Shown here: in pieces, positions 51,689-62,575 of the stretch | Layout: the number at the start of each line of letters is the position of its first letter | How positions within the stretch are numbered: the first letter of the stretch is position 1 | Assembly: GCA_023853785.1 (NCBI GenBank) | Contig: JAJIRX010000549.1 | Coordinates: 275,794-339,793 of the forward strand | Length of the DNA stretch: 64,000 nucleotides | Direction: 5' to 3' | DNA from: Psilocybe azurescens | Taxonomy: Eukaryota; Basidiomycota; Agaricomycetes; Agaricales; Agrocybaceae | Program-made: the position numbers and the translations under genes | Notes under the pieces: generated by a model | Database searches by the model: none | What the model was told of the DNA's origin: nothing | The model's input: the letters and a program-made list of their open reading frames with translations, nothing else

Positions 51689-54600
51689 CTAAGCAATGTT
51701 GTTACAATGTTTGTACGCAACGATGAGCAGATTAGGGTCGAACAGGGCAGGTTCAGTGTCCCAGATGGTATTGCTATCCGAAGATCCTTCCAGTGTGACC
51801 AGGAATTGGGTGCCGCTGCGTAGAAGACGATGAGAGACGATGGAGGCAACAGCCCGGGTGGGCAAGTTGGCGGCGTTCGAGGGTGGCGAGGCAGCAGTAG
51901 GTTGGACGTTGAAGGCAGGCGAGAAGAAGGGGTGAAGTTTAGACACGTGGAAGACATTATGGATGAGCCAGCCAGGCGGCAATTCGAGCTTGTAGGATTG
52001 AATGCCCACTTTTTGAAACGACCTTGAAGGGGCCATGACGTTTATTGTCCAGTTTCTTGCATGGGCAGGAGGTCTTAATATCCGAGGCGTCGAGCAGCAC
52101 GAGATCCCCCATAGCGAAGACAGGTGCAGGCCGGTGAGATTTGTTGTACGCGCGCGACATCGCCTGGGCTGCAAGCTCGAGTGCAGCGGAGGACTCACGC
52201 TGCAGAGCGTCCATCTGCGAAGCAAACTTCGTTAGCGCGTTTGACAACGGTAGTAGACTGGCGAATAGGCTGCAAAGGGCGGCGGGGGTCACAACTGAGG
52301 TTAAGAAAGAAAGGGGAGTAGCCAGTCGACGAGTTCACTTTGTTGTTACACGCAAACTCAGCGCACGCCAGCCATTCGGCCCAATCCGATTGACGCTGGT
52401 TACAGAAAATCTGCAGTTACTGCTCAACCTCCTGATTAGCACGTTCGGTCTGACCGTCCGTTTGTGGGCAAAAGGCGGTTGAGGCATTTTCCATGATCCC
52501 AAGGAGATTGTTGAGAGCCCGGGTGAAGCTGCTGAGGAAAACAGAGCCACGATCGGAGATGACACGACAAGGTAAGCCGAAGTCCTTCCAGACGTTATCT
52601 CTGTACAGCCTAGCCAACCCTTCGGCCGTGATAGTCTTTCTGCAGGGCATAATGTGCACCATTTTTGAGAGTCTGTTGACAACCACAAAGATGGAATTGT
52701 AACCCCGGACCTAGGCAAGTCGACGATGAGATCAGCAGAGATTACGTCCCAATTTGAGTCCGGGACAGCATTGGGAGAGAGCAGGCCGTGGGGGCGTTGG
52801 CGGAGAGGTTTAGCTTTCTGACAGATAGCGCAGCCGTTGACGTGAACGTCTGCAGTCGCGGGCCAGAGACGGCCACCAGAAGTCCCGCTGTGTGAGTTCG
52901 ATCATCTTAGCACGTCCCGGGTGGCCAGCAGTGATGGCGTCGTGGTTGGCATGCAAAATGCGTTCGCGTAGGTTGGCCTTGTCCGGGACAAAAATGCGAT
53001 TGTGCCAGCAGACAATCCCATTGGTGTAGGACCAGCCTGCCATGTTTCGATGCCTGTTAAACATGTCTTCCAACTGTTGTTTGTGCAGCTTGATTTCAGC
53101 AACGAAGGGGCTGTCTGGCAAATCGACATGGGCGCTGGGCGGATGTGCTCGGGTTTCAGCAGGGTTAAGTTGTCGTTATCGCCGCCGCCTTTGTTGTAGT
53201 CAGGACGCCTCGACAAGGTGTCAGCACACACCATCGAAGATCCAGGTTTGTGAACTAGAATGAAATCGAAATCAGCGAGCTCCGCAGACCAGCGAGCTTG
53301 CCGGCGGTTCAATTTTTGGCTTGACATGAAGTATTGCAGGTTGCGATGGTCGGAGAATATTTTGACAGGGTGGGTGGAGCCATGCAGATAACGTCGCCAG
53401 TTGTCGAGCGCACATTATAGACAGAAGTTCACGGTCGTGAATGTCGTAGTTACGCTCAATCTCGTTCAAGGCCTTGGAAGAGAACGCGATAGGCCGCCAT
53501 GTGTCGCCTTGGCGTTGACTGAGCACGGCACCGGTCGCGAAAGCCGGATGAGTCTGCCTCGACACGGAAGGGGGGCGCCGTCGAGAGGAAGGGCAAGGAT
53601 TGGGCAAGAGCAGGCACTTGCACGCAGCTCTTCAAATGCCTGGTTCTTGACAGCAGACCAAAACCAAGGCTGGTTGCCACAGAGACGATTCAAGGGGCTC
53701 GCCATGCGGGCAAAGTGTCCAATGAAGTGGCGATAGAAGTTTGCAAAGCCGAGGAATTGCTGCACGTCCTTCTTGCATTTGGGCGTTGGCCAATCGGCCA
53801 GAGCCACCACCTTCTTCGGGTCCATTCGCAGCTTCCCCTCGGACACAACGACACCCAGAAATTCCACCTCGGTCTTCTCGAAAGCGCACTTCTCAGGTTT
53901 TAGGAACAGGTTATTATCCTTCAGGATTTGCAGCACGCGGTTGACCAAGCGGCGATGCTCATCGATGTCATTCGAAAAAATCAAAATATTGTCCATGTAT
54001 ATGATCACATGCCCGCCATCGATGAGATCCTTGAATAAGTTGTTCATCATGTTCTGGAACGTCGCAGGGGAATTGCAGAGACCGAAGTACATTACCAAGG
54101 GTTCAAAAGCCCATGGTTGGTGATGAAGGCCGCCTTGTGCTCGTCGCCTTCAGCGAATGCGACGTTGTTGTATCCCCAGCGAATATCAAGCTTTGTGAAG
54201 TATTTAGCACCCTTCAACTTGTCCATGAGCTCCGAAATCAGCGGCAGCGGGTAGCGGTTGCGAATCGTCATCTCATTCAGCTTACAGTAGTCTTGGATAG
54301 GGCGTAGCGAGCCATCTTTCTTTGCGACAAAGAAAAAGGGGAGGCCAAGGGCGAAATTGAGGGGCGATATACGGCCAGTACGCAGCTCCTCGTCGATGAA
54401 CTCATCTGCCGCCATGGACTGCTTCGGGGACAGGGGTAGATTCTGGCCTTGATGGACTTTGCGTCAGGTTTGAAGTCGATAGCATGGTCCCAAGCGCGCG
54501 CGGCGGCAGTTTGTCAAACTCAGACTTCTCAAAGACAGGCGCGAAATCCTTTAGGTAACGGTCAGGGTAAGAGGCGGCGTTGCGTTGAGATGCGAGGTAA

Positions 54601-55391
54601 GCCATCACTTCAGATAACGGCTCTGCAGGTAGAACAGAACGTTCATTGAGATCGACACATAGCATGTGGTCACCATCTTCCAAAGCCTCCGCAATCACGT
54701 CAGACCACTCCTCTTGCGAGGGGCGAATGTCTTCAGACCAGCCATCGGTGTGGAGCATGTCATCAACATGGTCACATAAGGCGCTTATGACAGGCTCATC
54801 GGGGTGGAGTTGGCATATCACATCAGCACCACACAAGAGGGGGCACCTTGTAAAGCAAAGTTTGCCAGACTTGAAGTCGATGACAGGGTTGTGGAAGCGG
54901 AGCCAGGACAGACCCAGGATCAAGGAAGAGGAGCCAGTGTTGGTAACGGAAAAGTGCAAGTTCTCAACATGATCGCCGATAGAAACCTCCAGCAAAACAG
55001 CGTTTTTGATGCAACCATTGGCATTGCGAGAGCCATCGACGTTGTAGACGGCGATAGGGTGTGGCAAGGGAATCAAGGGTAGATTGAGGTTTGCGACGAG
55101 GTCTTCATGAATGTAACAACCCGAGGCACCGCTGTCCAGAAGGGCGACAATTGAGGTTGGGGCAGCGGAGGGGCAGGCTTCACCGAGAGGGAAATGTCCA
55201 TTGAGTTGCTGCCGACACGCGAGATGACATTCTTCAGCTCGCGTAGTTGATGCAGGACCTGCACGGCGAGCGGAGTGTCTAAGAAACACAGAGAGCGTAT
55301 CAGACGCTTCGTCGACTTCCAGACGGGCGATCTCAAGCCACCCACTTGTCGAGTATTCGCAGGACAGCCTGTTTATCAGGGTAAGCAGCAC
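51689..55391 (-). pseudogene. Gypsy-M protease and pol
   Basis: Protease VALLDSGASGCYIHEDLV with LILGLSWLRFHNPVIDF (54840-55130). RT from about 54415 with [48 protein letters not shown] and IIYMDNILIFS (about 53975-54005). The thumb QQFLGFANFYRHF follows. RNase H (53270-53610) has HPAFATGAVLSQ and YDIHDRELLS. Integrase has NHDAITAGHPGRAKMIELTQ, then VVNRLSKMVHIMP, VISDRGSVFLSSF, FCPQTDGQTERANQEVEQ. The tail has PPGWLIHNVFHVSKLHPF and a divergent chromodomain (IVSHRLLRSGTQFLVTLEG). Several frameshifts separate the blocks, so it is inactive as sequenced. Confidence 0.9.
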
Positions 55392-55892
55392 GACAACGAT
55401 CTAGCAAGGAAATGACCGTCAAGGAGCGGGGGGTAAAAACGGCATTGGGGCGTGCGTGTTTAGCAAGGGGAGGGAGGGTTGCACCGGAGGAGGTTCGTCG
55501 TGAATGTGATACAGTAACTCACCATTCGCAGTGCATTCACCCACGTGACCAGTGTCGTCAATGTCTTCGACCTCTTCACACGAAGCACGATGTCGCCGAA
55601 GGGGAACAACCTCAGCGACACAAGGGCGCCACGATACCAGGGGGGAGAAACAGGACGGCACAGGGGGTAAGAGAGAGGACGTGGTTTGTAAGGCAGAAAA
55701 GCAATGTATTGATTCATTGAATACACGCATAAACTCATGAACCGTCGAGGACACATCAGTCACTCGGCGGCATCTACAAAACCCTCGTCAACCAACAGCT
55801 CGTCGGAATCCTCTTCAACTCGGAAAATCTCCTCACGGTCTTCTTTGGCCAGGGCAGCGAATTCCTCCATCATAGTACGGGCTTGGGCAAGT

Positions 55893-57007
55893 CTAAAATG
55901 AGCATCGCTGACGGAACTGAGCGTCATAAGGTTTGGGGCAAGAGCGGGCGAGGTGACCCTTGAGGCCGCAGTTGTGGCAGGCCATTGAAGCCAGGTCAGG
56001 GCGCCGGCCTAGAAAAAGCGATCGGCAGGCAAGGAAATGGACGTGGGCAACGAGGCATGCGGCGTGGGTGTGTGGGACATGGAGCTTGAGGGGGTAGGTG
56101 TCGCGGAAGAAGAGGTTTGGGAGGGGCGAGAGGAATAGGGAAGTCTCCACTGGCCTTGAGTGTGAGACAGAGTCGTGTCGACCTCTCGTAGCTTGTGGTC
56201 CTGCTCCAGAGCTGCTCGGCGCCATTCCTCATAGGTCGTCAGGACAGATGTGGTCCGGTTGATCTCAGCGCAGCAGAGGGGGACTGAGAGCATTCTTTAG
56301 AGCATAAATAACCGCTCTGTCGTTGAAGTTAGACCGAATGACGAGCTCATCGAAGATCACGAGGAATTCCTGGGCCGACTGTTTGCCCTGACGGATGAGC
56401 ACAATTTCACGAGCGGCCTCGTCCTCAGAGTAATGGTTGAGAAAGGTGTCTTTGAACAGAGTTTCAAACGCGTCCCACGTGGTGATCTCGTAGTCACCGT
56501 TCGCGGATGTCGGTCATCATACGGTTACGCCAGATTTTTGCAAACCCCTTTGAGCAGTAGGAAAGCAAAAATAGAACTTGAGTTTTGATGAGCACGAAAT
56601 CAGCGGGATTCGTGAGCATGTGACCATGGATCATTGCGAGAAAGTCAGGGACGTTGGCCGACACACCATCAAATTCAGGAGGCAGGTTCATGTGTAAACG
56701 GCGTGAGGGAGTAGCAGCCGCCGCGGGCTTGGGAGCCACAGGTTGGGTGCCAGAGAAGTCCCTGAGGAAGAGCAACATGCTCTCCCAGTTAGCCTCGATC
56801 ATGCTCTCGCGGTTAGCAGCCAGAATGCGGTCGAGCAAGTTGGCTGTCAACACCGCAGAAGGGTTGGACACAGCAGGAATTGGGAGAGGGGGTCAGACCA
56901 AGGACCAGGCACAGCGAGGTTACTATCAGGCGGTTGGACAGGGTCAGGTGTTGCATGAGGCGGTTTGCGGCCCGGGAAAGAGAACGAGAAGTCGGAGCTG
57001 GAGACAT
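55893..57007 (-). pseudogene. Gypsy-M gag
   Basis: From 56871, MSNPSAVLTANLLDRIL leads to NLPPEFDGVSANVPDFLAMI. After a frame change near 56500 comes the gag core TTWDAFETLFKDTFLNHYS and LIRQGKQSAQEFLVIFDEL. A zinc knuckle CHNCGLKGHLARSCP is at about 55930-55980. A longer start at 57007 (MSPAPTSRSLS) is possible. A stop after SPPLLR and two frameshifts break it. Confidence 0.8.
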
Positions 57008-57038
57008 AGTGCGTAGTCAACAGAGGTGGAAGAGAGAA

Positions 57039-57474
57039 TCAAAGCGCAAAAACAGAGTGTTTTGAAGAGAAGACAGTCACAGCGTGATCGCTAAAAGGGA
57101 CCTCCAGAAGAAAACCGAAACACTCAACGAGGATAAACGGACCAGCCCAGGGGACAGCATGGCGGGCCGCACGCTGAACAGCAGCGTAGTATAGGTTAGC
57201 TCTGTAACGACGATAACGATACACGCAGCAACAGCGGTGGACAAAGAGGGTGTGGTATTTCCCAAAAATTCTCGCCGTGGTGGGCAACGGTGTAGGGGTG
57301 AAAGGCAGGAAGTTCGACCAAGGCGGGAACAGAAGGAAGCGAGAAAGGTGAATATATGCATGAAATGGTAAGACAATCCTCGAGTAATAGAACAGTGAAT
57401 CAGGTGAAAGGGGAAAGACGAAGACATAAGGGATGATTGGTGAAGGTTTGTTTTTAGGAGAAGTCTCTACCTGA
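57039..57474 (-). other. Gypsy-M 5' leader
   Basis: Non-gag sequence between 5' LTR and gag with an 82-codon minus-strand frame (57039-57287, with VPWAGPFILVECFGF). The related fragment at 36060-36420 keeps similar sequence though its frame is broken. It may hold the packaging signal; coding is uncertain. Confidence 0.45.
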
Positions 57475-57648
57475 TGTCAGGCGAGGACTCAGGGAGGACA
57501 AAGACGACAGACAAAAGGATGATCAGAGTAAGAGACAAGGTAGAGACTACTGTACAAATGAGTGAGACCCGCGATTATATAGGGGTGTGACCCCTATACG
57601 ATCGGTCTATATACAGTAGTATAGGGTCAATATGGTACGGTCGTAACA
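57475..57648 (-). repeat. Gypsy-M 5' LTR
   Basis: 174 bp, paired with 51483-51657. Short for a Gypsy LTR. Contains AGGGGTGTGACCCCT, a perfect inverted repeat near 57580. Confidence 0.95.
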
Positions 57649-57653
57649 CCAAG

Positions 57654-58069
57654 GACAAAGAGTTTGGCTAGAAGCGACAAATTTACAGATGAATTATCAC
57701 AAGAAAATGGCACCAAAACAAGAAGGACCCTTCAAGATCAAAGAAGTCTTAGGACCCCTAACTTATCGACTGGAACTCCCCAAAGGATGGCTCATTCATG
57801 ATGTATTCCATGTGACACTTCTTAATCCATACCACGAGACCCAAACACATGGACCCAATTTCATTCGACCGCCACCAGAGATATTAAACGAAGAAGAACA
57901 TTGGGAAATAGAGACGATTCTCAAACATCAAAAAAGAGGAAGAGGATACCAATACTACATCAAATGGAAGGACTATCCGATCACCGAAACAACGTGGGAA
58001 CCGGCTTTGGTCTTTGAAGAAACCGGTAACGAAATCTTACAGACTTACCGAACACGTCACAAGCTGTAA
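57654..58069 (+). pseudogene. Gypsy-2 integrase C-terminus and chromodomain
   Basis: KMAPKQEGPFKIKEVLG and GWLIHDVFHVTLLNPYHET are the usual integrase tail. HWEIETILKHQKRGRGYQ and YYIKWKDYPITETTWEPA form a chromodomain, the module that targets chromoviruses to marked chromatin. This piece is itself uninterrupted to its stop at 58069 but is cut off from the rest of pol by Gypsy-M. Confidence 0.9.
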
Positions 58070-58113
58070 AAAGACCACCAACTACACAAACTTTGATTAT
58101 CCCTACCATCCTG

Positions 58114-58440
58114 ATGCCTCACTTTCTCCGACGCATCGCCTCTTCCTTCACTCGAAACTCTGAAATGAACCAACTCGAAACTCCCATCGTTGATACCCCT
58201 TTAACCAAACAAACCATAGAAGAACTCGAGACGCTGCAAAGAGAAATTCTCACCAAACACAACAAGACGATCGATCAGAAGGAGATGGCAAACCAGAACC
58301 ATTGCCTGGCTGCTGCTAAACTGGCCCACCACCAAGCCAGATCTTTACGCCTCAAACTAAATAGGGTCGAACAAGAGCTCTATCGATGCCTTCCATTAAT
58401 TGCCAAAGCAGTTAAAAAGGCCAAGTCGTTCTATCTCTGA
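58114..58440 (+). CDS. Gypsy-2 accessory ORF: small coiled-coil protein, intact
   Basis: 108 residues from MPHFLRRIASSFT to KAKSFYL. The ATG at 58114 is chosen because the matching Gypsy-1 ORF starts at the same codon. Body: TPLTKQTIEELETLQREIL, a Gln/Lys-rich part, LAHHQARSLRLKLNRVEQEL. Heptad-like Leu spacing suggests a coiled coil; the protein is basic at both ends. It is the only complete ORF left in Gypsy-2, and the differences from the Gypsy-1 copy are scattered and often conservative, which hints at selection on the protein. No known family comes to mind. Confidence 0.6.
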   Translation: MPHFLRRIASSFTRNSEMNQLETPIVDTPLTKQTIEELETLQREILTKHNKTIDQKEMANQNHCLAAAKLAHHQARSLRLKLNRVEQELYRCLPLIAKAVKKAKSFYL

Positions 58441-58470
58441 ACCATACCCCAACTACCAAAGCAACACAAT

Positions 58471-58651
58471 ATGTCTTTCATCGATACCCCTGCTGCTTCT
58501 TCCTCTTCTACACCTGCCAACTCATGTCTACAAGGCAAATGACCTGCCGTGCCTCATTACGCTCAAACACTTTCAACATTTGAAGCCCTAGACCTCTTCG
58601 CCGATGACGCCAGAATCGCAAACACCACAGGTGAACCATACAAAAACTAAT
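58471..58651 (+). pseudogene. Gypsy-2 accessory zinc-knuckle ORF, deletion remnant
   Basis: The start MSFIDTPAASSSSTP and the tail ARIANTTGEPYKN of the Gypsy-1 ORF are joined after DLFADD. The central part with the zinc clusters is deleted. The same CAAGGCAAATGACC stop as in Gypsy-1 is present. Confidence 0.7.
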
Positions 58652-58713
58652 GAACTCATACAAGTATTAGACTTCACTCCTTCTGAGGCATAAGGAGTGT
58701 GGTACAGGGGTAA

Positions 58714-59197
58714 TGTTATGACAAGTCTTTTTCCTTTCCCTTTCTCTTTTCTTTTCTTTTCTTTTCTTTTCTTTTCCTTTTCTTTGTCATCCTTCACATC
58801 ATTGATACAGCATCGTCTGCTCTGATGAACTTTGTTTTCTATCATTCTACCAAACTCCATCATATCTCTGATGGACTTTCACTTCCATCTTTTATGATAC
58901 ATCTTTTGATGAACATTTGATCTGTTTCCTTTCACTTCCATCTTTTATGATACATCTTTCAATGAACAATTGATCTGTTTCCTCTATTCTTATATACATC
59001 TGCTGATGAACATTCAAACTCGTTTCAACTTGCTGTACAGTTCATAGTATTTATACTAGGAAGGATCCATTGTATTCTTTAGCTAGTTCTTGAGAATCTA
59101 ACCTCCTCTTACTTGACACCGCTTGGAACTCGCTGTTCTTGACTACTTGACTGTCGGCTTTATCCACACACGTGAATATAAGCTTGAAGTCATAACA
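58714..59197 (+). repeat. Gypsy-2 3' LTR
   Basis: 484 bp from TGTTATGACAAG to TCATAACA. It has an extra duplicated block (ACTTCCATCTTTTATGATACATCTTT occurs twice, 58880-58955). It closely matches the solo LTR at 15861. Confidence 0.9.
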
Positions 59198-60154
59198 AAT
59201 CTGAGTGGTACCAAGCAGAACCATATAATGTCAGCATATGATTTACAACTCAGCAAGCAATGACGCAAACAGTATACATAGATCTTATCAGGTTGTGACA
59301 AATTTGGTATTGTTAGAATCATAAAATTTAGAAGAATATGTTTATGTAATAGTTACATAAATTTGGAAATTTTCTGGTAAAGAAATACCTATTTTTCATG
59401 TAAATCTGTGCTTATATAATCTAAATTTCTTAAATAAAATTGATTTTTGTATTCTATGAATTTCTATTATTGCTACACTATTAAAATATAGCTGACAATG
59501 TGCTATTCTGTTGCAAAATGGTTTATAATATTCATATATATTCAAATTTACAGTATTTTGCATATTAAACATGCTGACATAATATTCACATGATGATATA
59601 ATTACAGGCACATTGCCCTCAATTTTCTGATCATTTTAATATATAATATGTAGGTATAGCCTCAGAGGTAGTGCCAGAATATATTATTGGGTGTTGTAAA
59701 GAATGGTATATAATTCATAAAATATAGAAAAAATCACAAGCAATAATAGTATAGTTATATATATAAAGCTGTTGGTTCAATTCCTGTTGAGTGTATTTTT
59801 ATAATTTCTCATATATTACAAATACCATGTGACCTGAATAAATTACTTAAGAGCTTATACAAGAAATATTATGTAATACTGACTAAGCAAAAATATCATG
59901 TGATTTCAATACATTATTTATAAGCTTATTTAAGCAATTATTATATAAGGCTGACTAAGCATTGTCTTGTACACTGAGTAAGTACATTCTTAAAAATTCC
60001 GAGTGGATTCCGATCAGATTCTGACCAGATTCTGACTGAGTCTGAGTGGATTCTGACCAGATTCCAATCAGTTCTGACTGGGTCCAATCAGTTCTGACTG
60101 GGTCCAAGCAGTTCTGACCAGTTCTGACCAGTACCAGTGGGGCACTGTAAAGTA
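59198..60154. other. AT-rich, no gene; TCTGACCAG repeats at the right end
   Basis: 59200-59990 is AT-rich with no open frame of note. A box-B-like GTTGGTTCAATTCC lies near 59770, with a possible box A far upstream, so at most a decayed SINE. 60000-60140 is a tract of TTCTGACCAGATTC/TCTGACTGGGTCC words, another short-palindrome tract. Confidence 0.45.
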
Positions 60155-61232
60155 CTGAAATCTGGGGTGTAGATTACTTGGTTCCTATTCTAAGATACAG
60201 GGCTGTTTTTATAGACTAAATAGATACTTTGGCTTGTGATAATTGAAAGAGACTAAGAGAAAAAAAGAAAATGGGCCACATGCTGCCTAGCCTTTGCTGC
60301 ACCAATTATAATAGTGGAAAGTACTAGTTTGCCTAGGCTACAGCACTTATTTGAAGATAACATTGTGGTCCATGTAGCAGTGCCTTCTTGGGTAGCAATC
60401 ACCCAACTTATTTTATCAGATGGCTTGCGGCTAAGGCATGTTGGGACTAGATTGTTTAGGGGTATCTTTTCTAGGAAACCCTACCAAGGTTCCCCAGCAC
60501 AGTTGCTATTGGTTTAGGACCCCCTGGAACAGCAGGTGCCCTTATCATGAGGCAAGTTACCTCTAGTATATTCTGTGGTGATTGCTGGCTGGGTGATCCC
60601 TCAATCATGTTGGCTGCATTACAAATTACAAGTTTTTATAGTCGGATCTAGTAGACCACCATATGCTGAGTTGTACACAATATTTCAATTCCCAGTATAT
60701 TTGGTCTGTGGGGCAATCACCCATGTGGCACAATGATGTCTGATCCCCAAGCGGTTGATCATCTAATTTAGTGAACAGCCTTTGTGAAGCCTGGACATGG
60801 TGATCGCTTTGCTAATTAATAAGGTTTATATCACTTGGCAATCACTTGTTAAGAGACTGATGGGTGTTACCCTTGTAAGAGCCAAGGTCATTTCTTAGGA
60901 GTTCTTCCTTGCATAGGACTAATAGCATGATCAATGGGACAGGTGATTGCTTCGGGCACCCAGTTAGGGTTGCGTTTGATAGCTGTGTAGAAAACTAAAG
61001 GTAGTCTTTGATTTGTAGTGCCGATTATTAGGCCACACTACACCTTAGTTAGTTTTAAGGTCTACTACACTCATTGGCCCACTAGGAAGTGAAGCCTCAA
61101 AGCCTAATAGTCTGGTGTATCTTCTACCCTTCACTAGTATAATGTACTAGTTTATTACAAATAACAATCATGAAATAAGGGCCTCTGTGTCTCACTATGA
61201 ATTGTAAGCTCAGAATGGTTTACACCCTTTCA
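60155..61232 (-). repeat. Inverted copy of the left part of the LTR-like repeat
   Basis: Reverse complement of 45309-46385 with many small differences, ending CACCCTTTCA. The open frame 60314-60517 has a counterpart on the other arm (46026-46301), but both are short and there is no recognisable domain. Confidence 0.75.
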
Positions 61233-61347
61233 GTGCCCACTCTCAAAAATGGCAGATACTTAGGACATTATGTCATAAAAATCCAAATTAGCACCTGATA
61301 TGGATGATATAATGATCCAAGTGCCTGCTGTTTTTGAGAGTGGGCAC
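61233..61347. repeat. 115-bp foldback element
   Basis: Perfect 17-bp terminal inverted repeats, GTGCCCACTCTCAAAAA and its complement, around an 81-bp AT-rich centre. It is small enough to be a MITE, but I see no clear target duplication. Confidence 0.65.
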
Positions 61348-62410
61348 ACCAGGCAATGTAGTGGGCAATGAGTGGGCACATAATTCAAAGGGAACCTGTA
61401 GATGAAGTCCGCAGGGTCAAATTTCACAAGCACATGTGATGTGCACGTGTGCCCAGCATTGGCCGATCGGCACGACAACGATCAAATGAACAACCCCAAC
61501 CTTTCTTCCAACTACCACCACCACCACCTCGTCGGTCGGAGCCAGGCGACAGCCAACCTGGACGTGACAGAGGATGATGACAACCGCTGACGGCCACGCC
61601 AACAACAGCAACAACAAGGACACAGACAAGGATGACCGCAAAACGCAATGACAAGGACCCGGACAAGGACGAGGGCAAGGGTGAGGGCGAGGGGCGAGGG
61701 GTGGCTACGACAAGGACGAGGACAGCGGCAGTGTCGGCGATGAGGACAGACGGGGACAGCAGGGACAAGGACAAGGACGCAGACACAGACAACGGCTGCG
61801 ACAACGACGAGGACATGGACGGTGGCTGTGACAGCGATGAGGGCGGACGGGGACAATGGGGACAAGGACGAGGATGTGGATGTGACAGCAACAAGGACAA
61901 GGACGTGGACGTGACAGCAACAAGGACAGACAGGGACAACAGGGATGAGGACAGACGGGGACAACAGGGATGAGGATGAGGACAGCGGACATGACAGGGA
62001 CAAGAACAGGGACGTGACAGGGACAAGGACAGACAGGGACAACAGGGATGAGGATGAGGACACAGACACAGACATGACAGCGACAAGGATGCAGACGACA
62101 GGGACAAGGACGAGGACGGGGATGGGGACGGCGGCTGCGACAGGGACAAGGACGTGGACGGACATGGACGACAGGGACAAGGACGTGGATGGACGTGGAT
62201 GACAGGGACAGGGACAGAGACAGGGACAAGGACAAGGACAAGGACAAGGATGCGGACGCGACTACAGGTGAATCTACAATGTACATATTTAAAGTTCCTT
62301 TGTATTTGAACTACATAGGAATTTTGTAGATAGTAATATATTTCATATGTTTTGTACCGTACAAGGCACCTTTGTATTTCAAATATAAATTAATTCTGAA
62401 AGTCATTTGA
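61348..62410 (-). repeat. Repeat family R, copy 5
   Basis: Contains GTCGGTCGGAGCCAGGCGAC (61531-61550) and a long minisatellite core (61570-62260) of GACAAGGACG and GACAACAGGGATGAGGAC units. The CAAAGG/CCTTTG tract (62270-62410) matches 38740-38890 inverted. The core gives open frames in most registers; none is credible as protein. Confidence 0.65.
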
Positions 62411-62575
62411 TATTTGAACCAAGGGGATGTGGAACATGGAAGTTGTACCCGCACTCACATTTTTTTTTTTCAGGCAAGCCAGGCAGTACTTTACCATCCC
62501 CACACAGTCCATATGGACTCCACTGGACTCCACTGGACTTGCCTATATACTGAGTGTAAAAGGTACAGTGACTCA

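Larger units (their letters stand above)
51483..57648 (-). mobile_element. Gypsy-M: complete short-LTR Gypsy element
   Basis: A 6166-bp element flanked by CCAAG (51478-51482 and 57649-57653), inserted in Gypsy-2 between integrase and chromodomain. LTRs 51483-51657 and 57475-57648 start TGTCAGG and end CGTAACA on the plus strand. Coding direction is minus: leader, gag, protease, RT, RNase H, integrase, chromodomain-like end. It is more GC-rich than Gypsy-1/2 and only distantly related to them. Confidence 0.95.
57649..59197 (+). mobile_element. Gypsy-2, right part
   Basis: Resumes with the CCAAG duplication and integrase C-terminus, then chromodomain, coiled-coil ORF, remnant zinc-knuckle ORF and the 3' LTR. 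Confidence 0.9.

Noticed and set aside
61424..62286. Long open frames rich in Ser/Pro/Val or Asp/Arg/Lys
   Set aside because: They lie in a three-base-periodic minisatellite and are open in several frames on both strands, which repeats produce by themselves.
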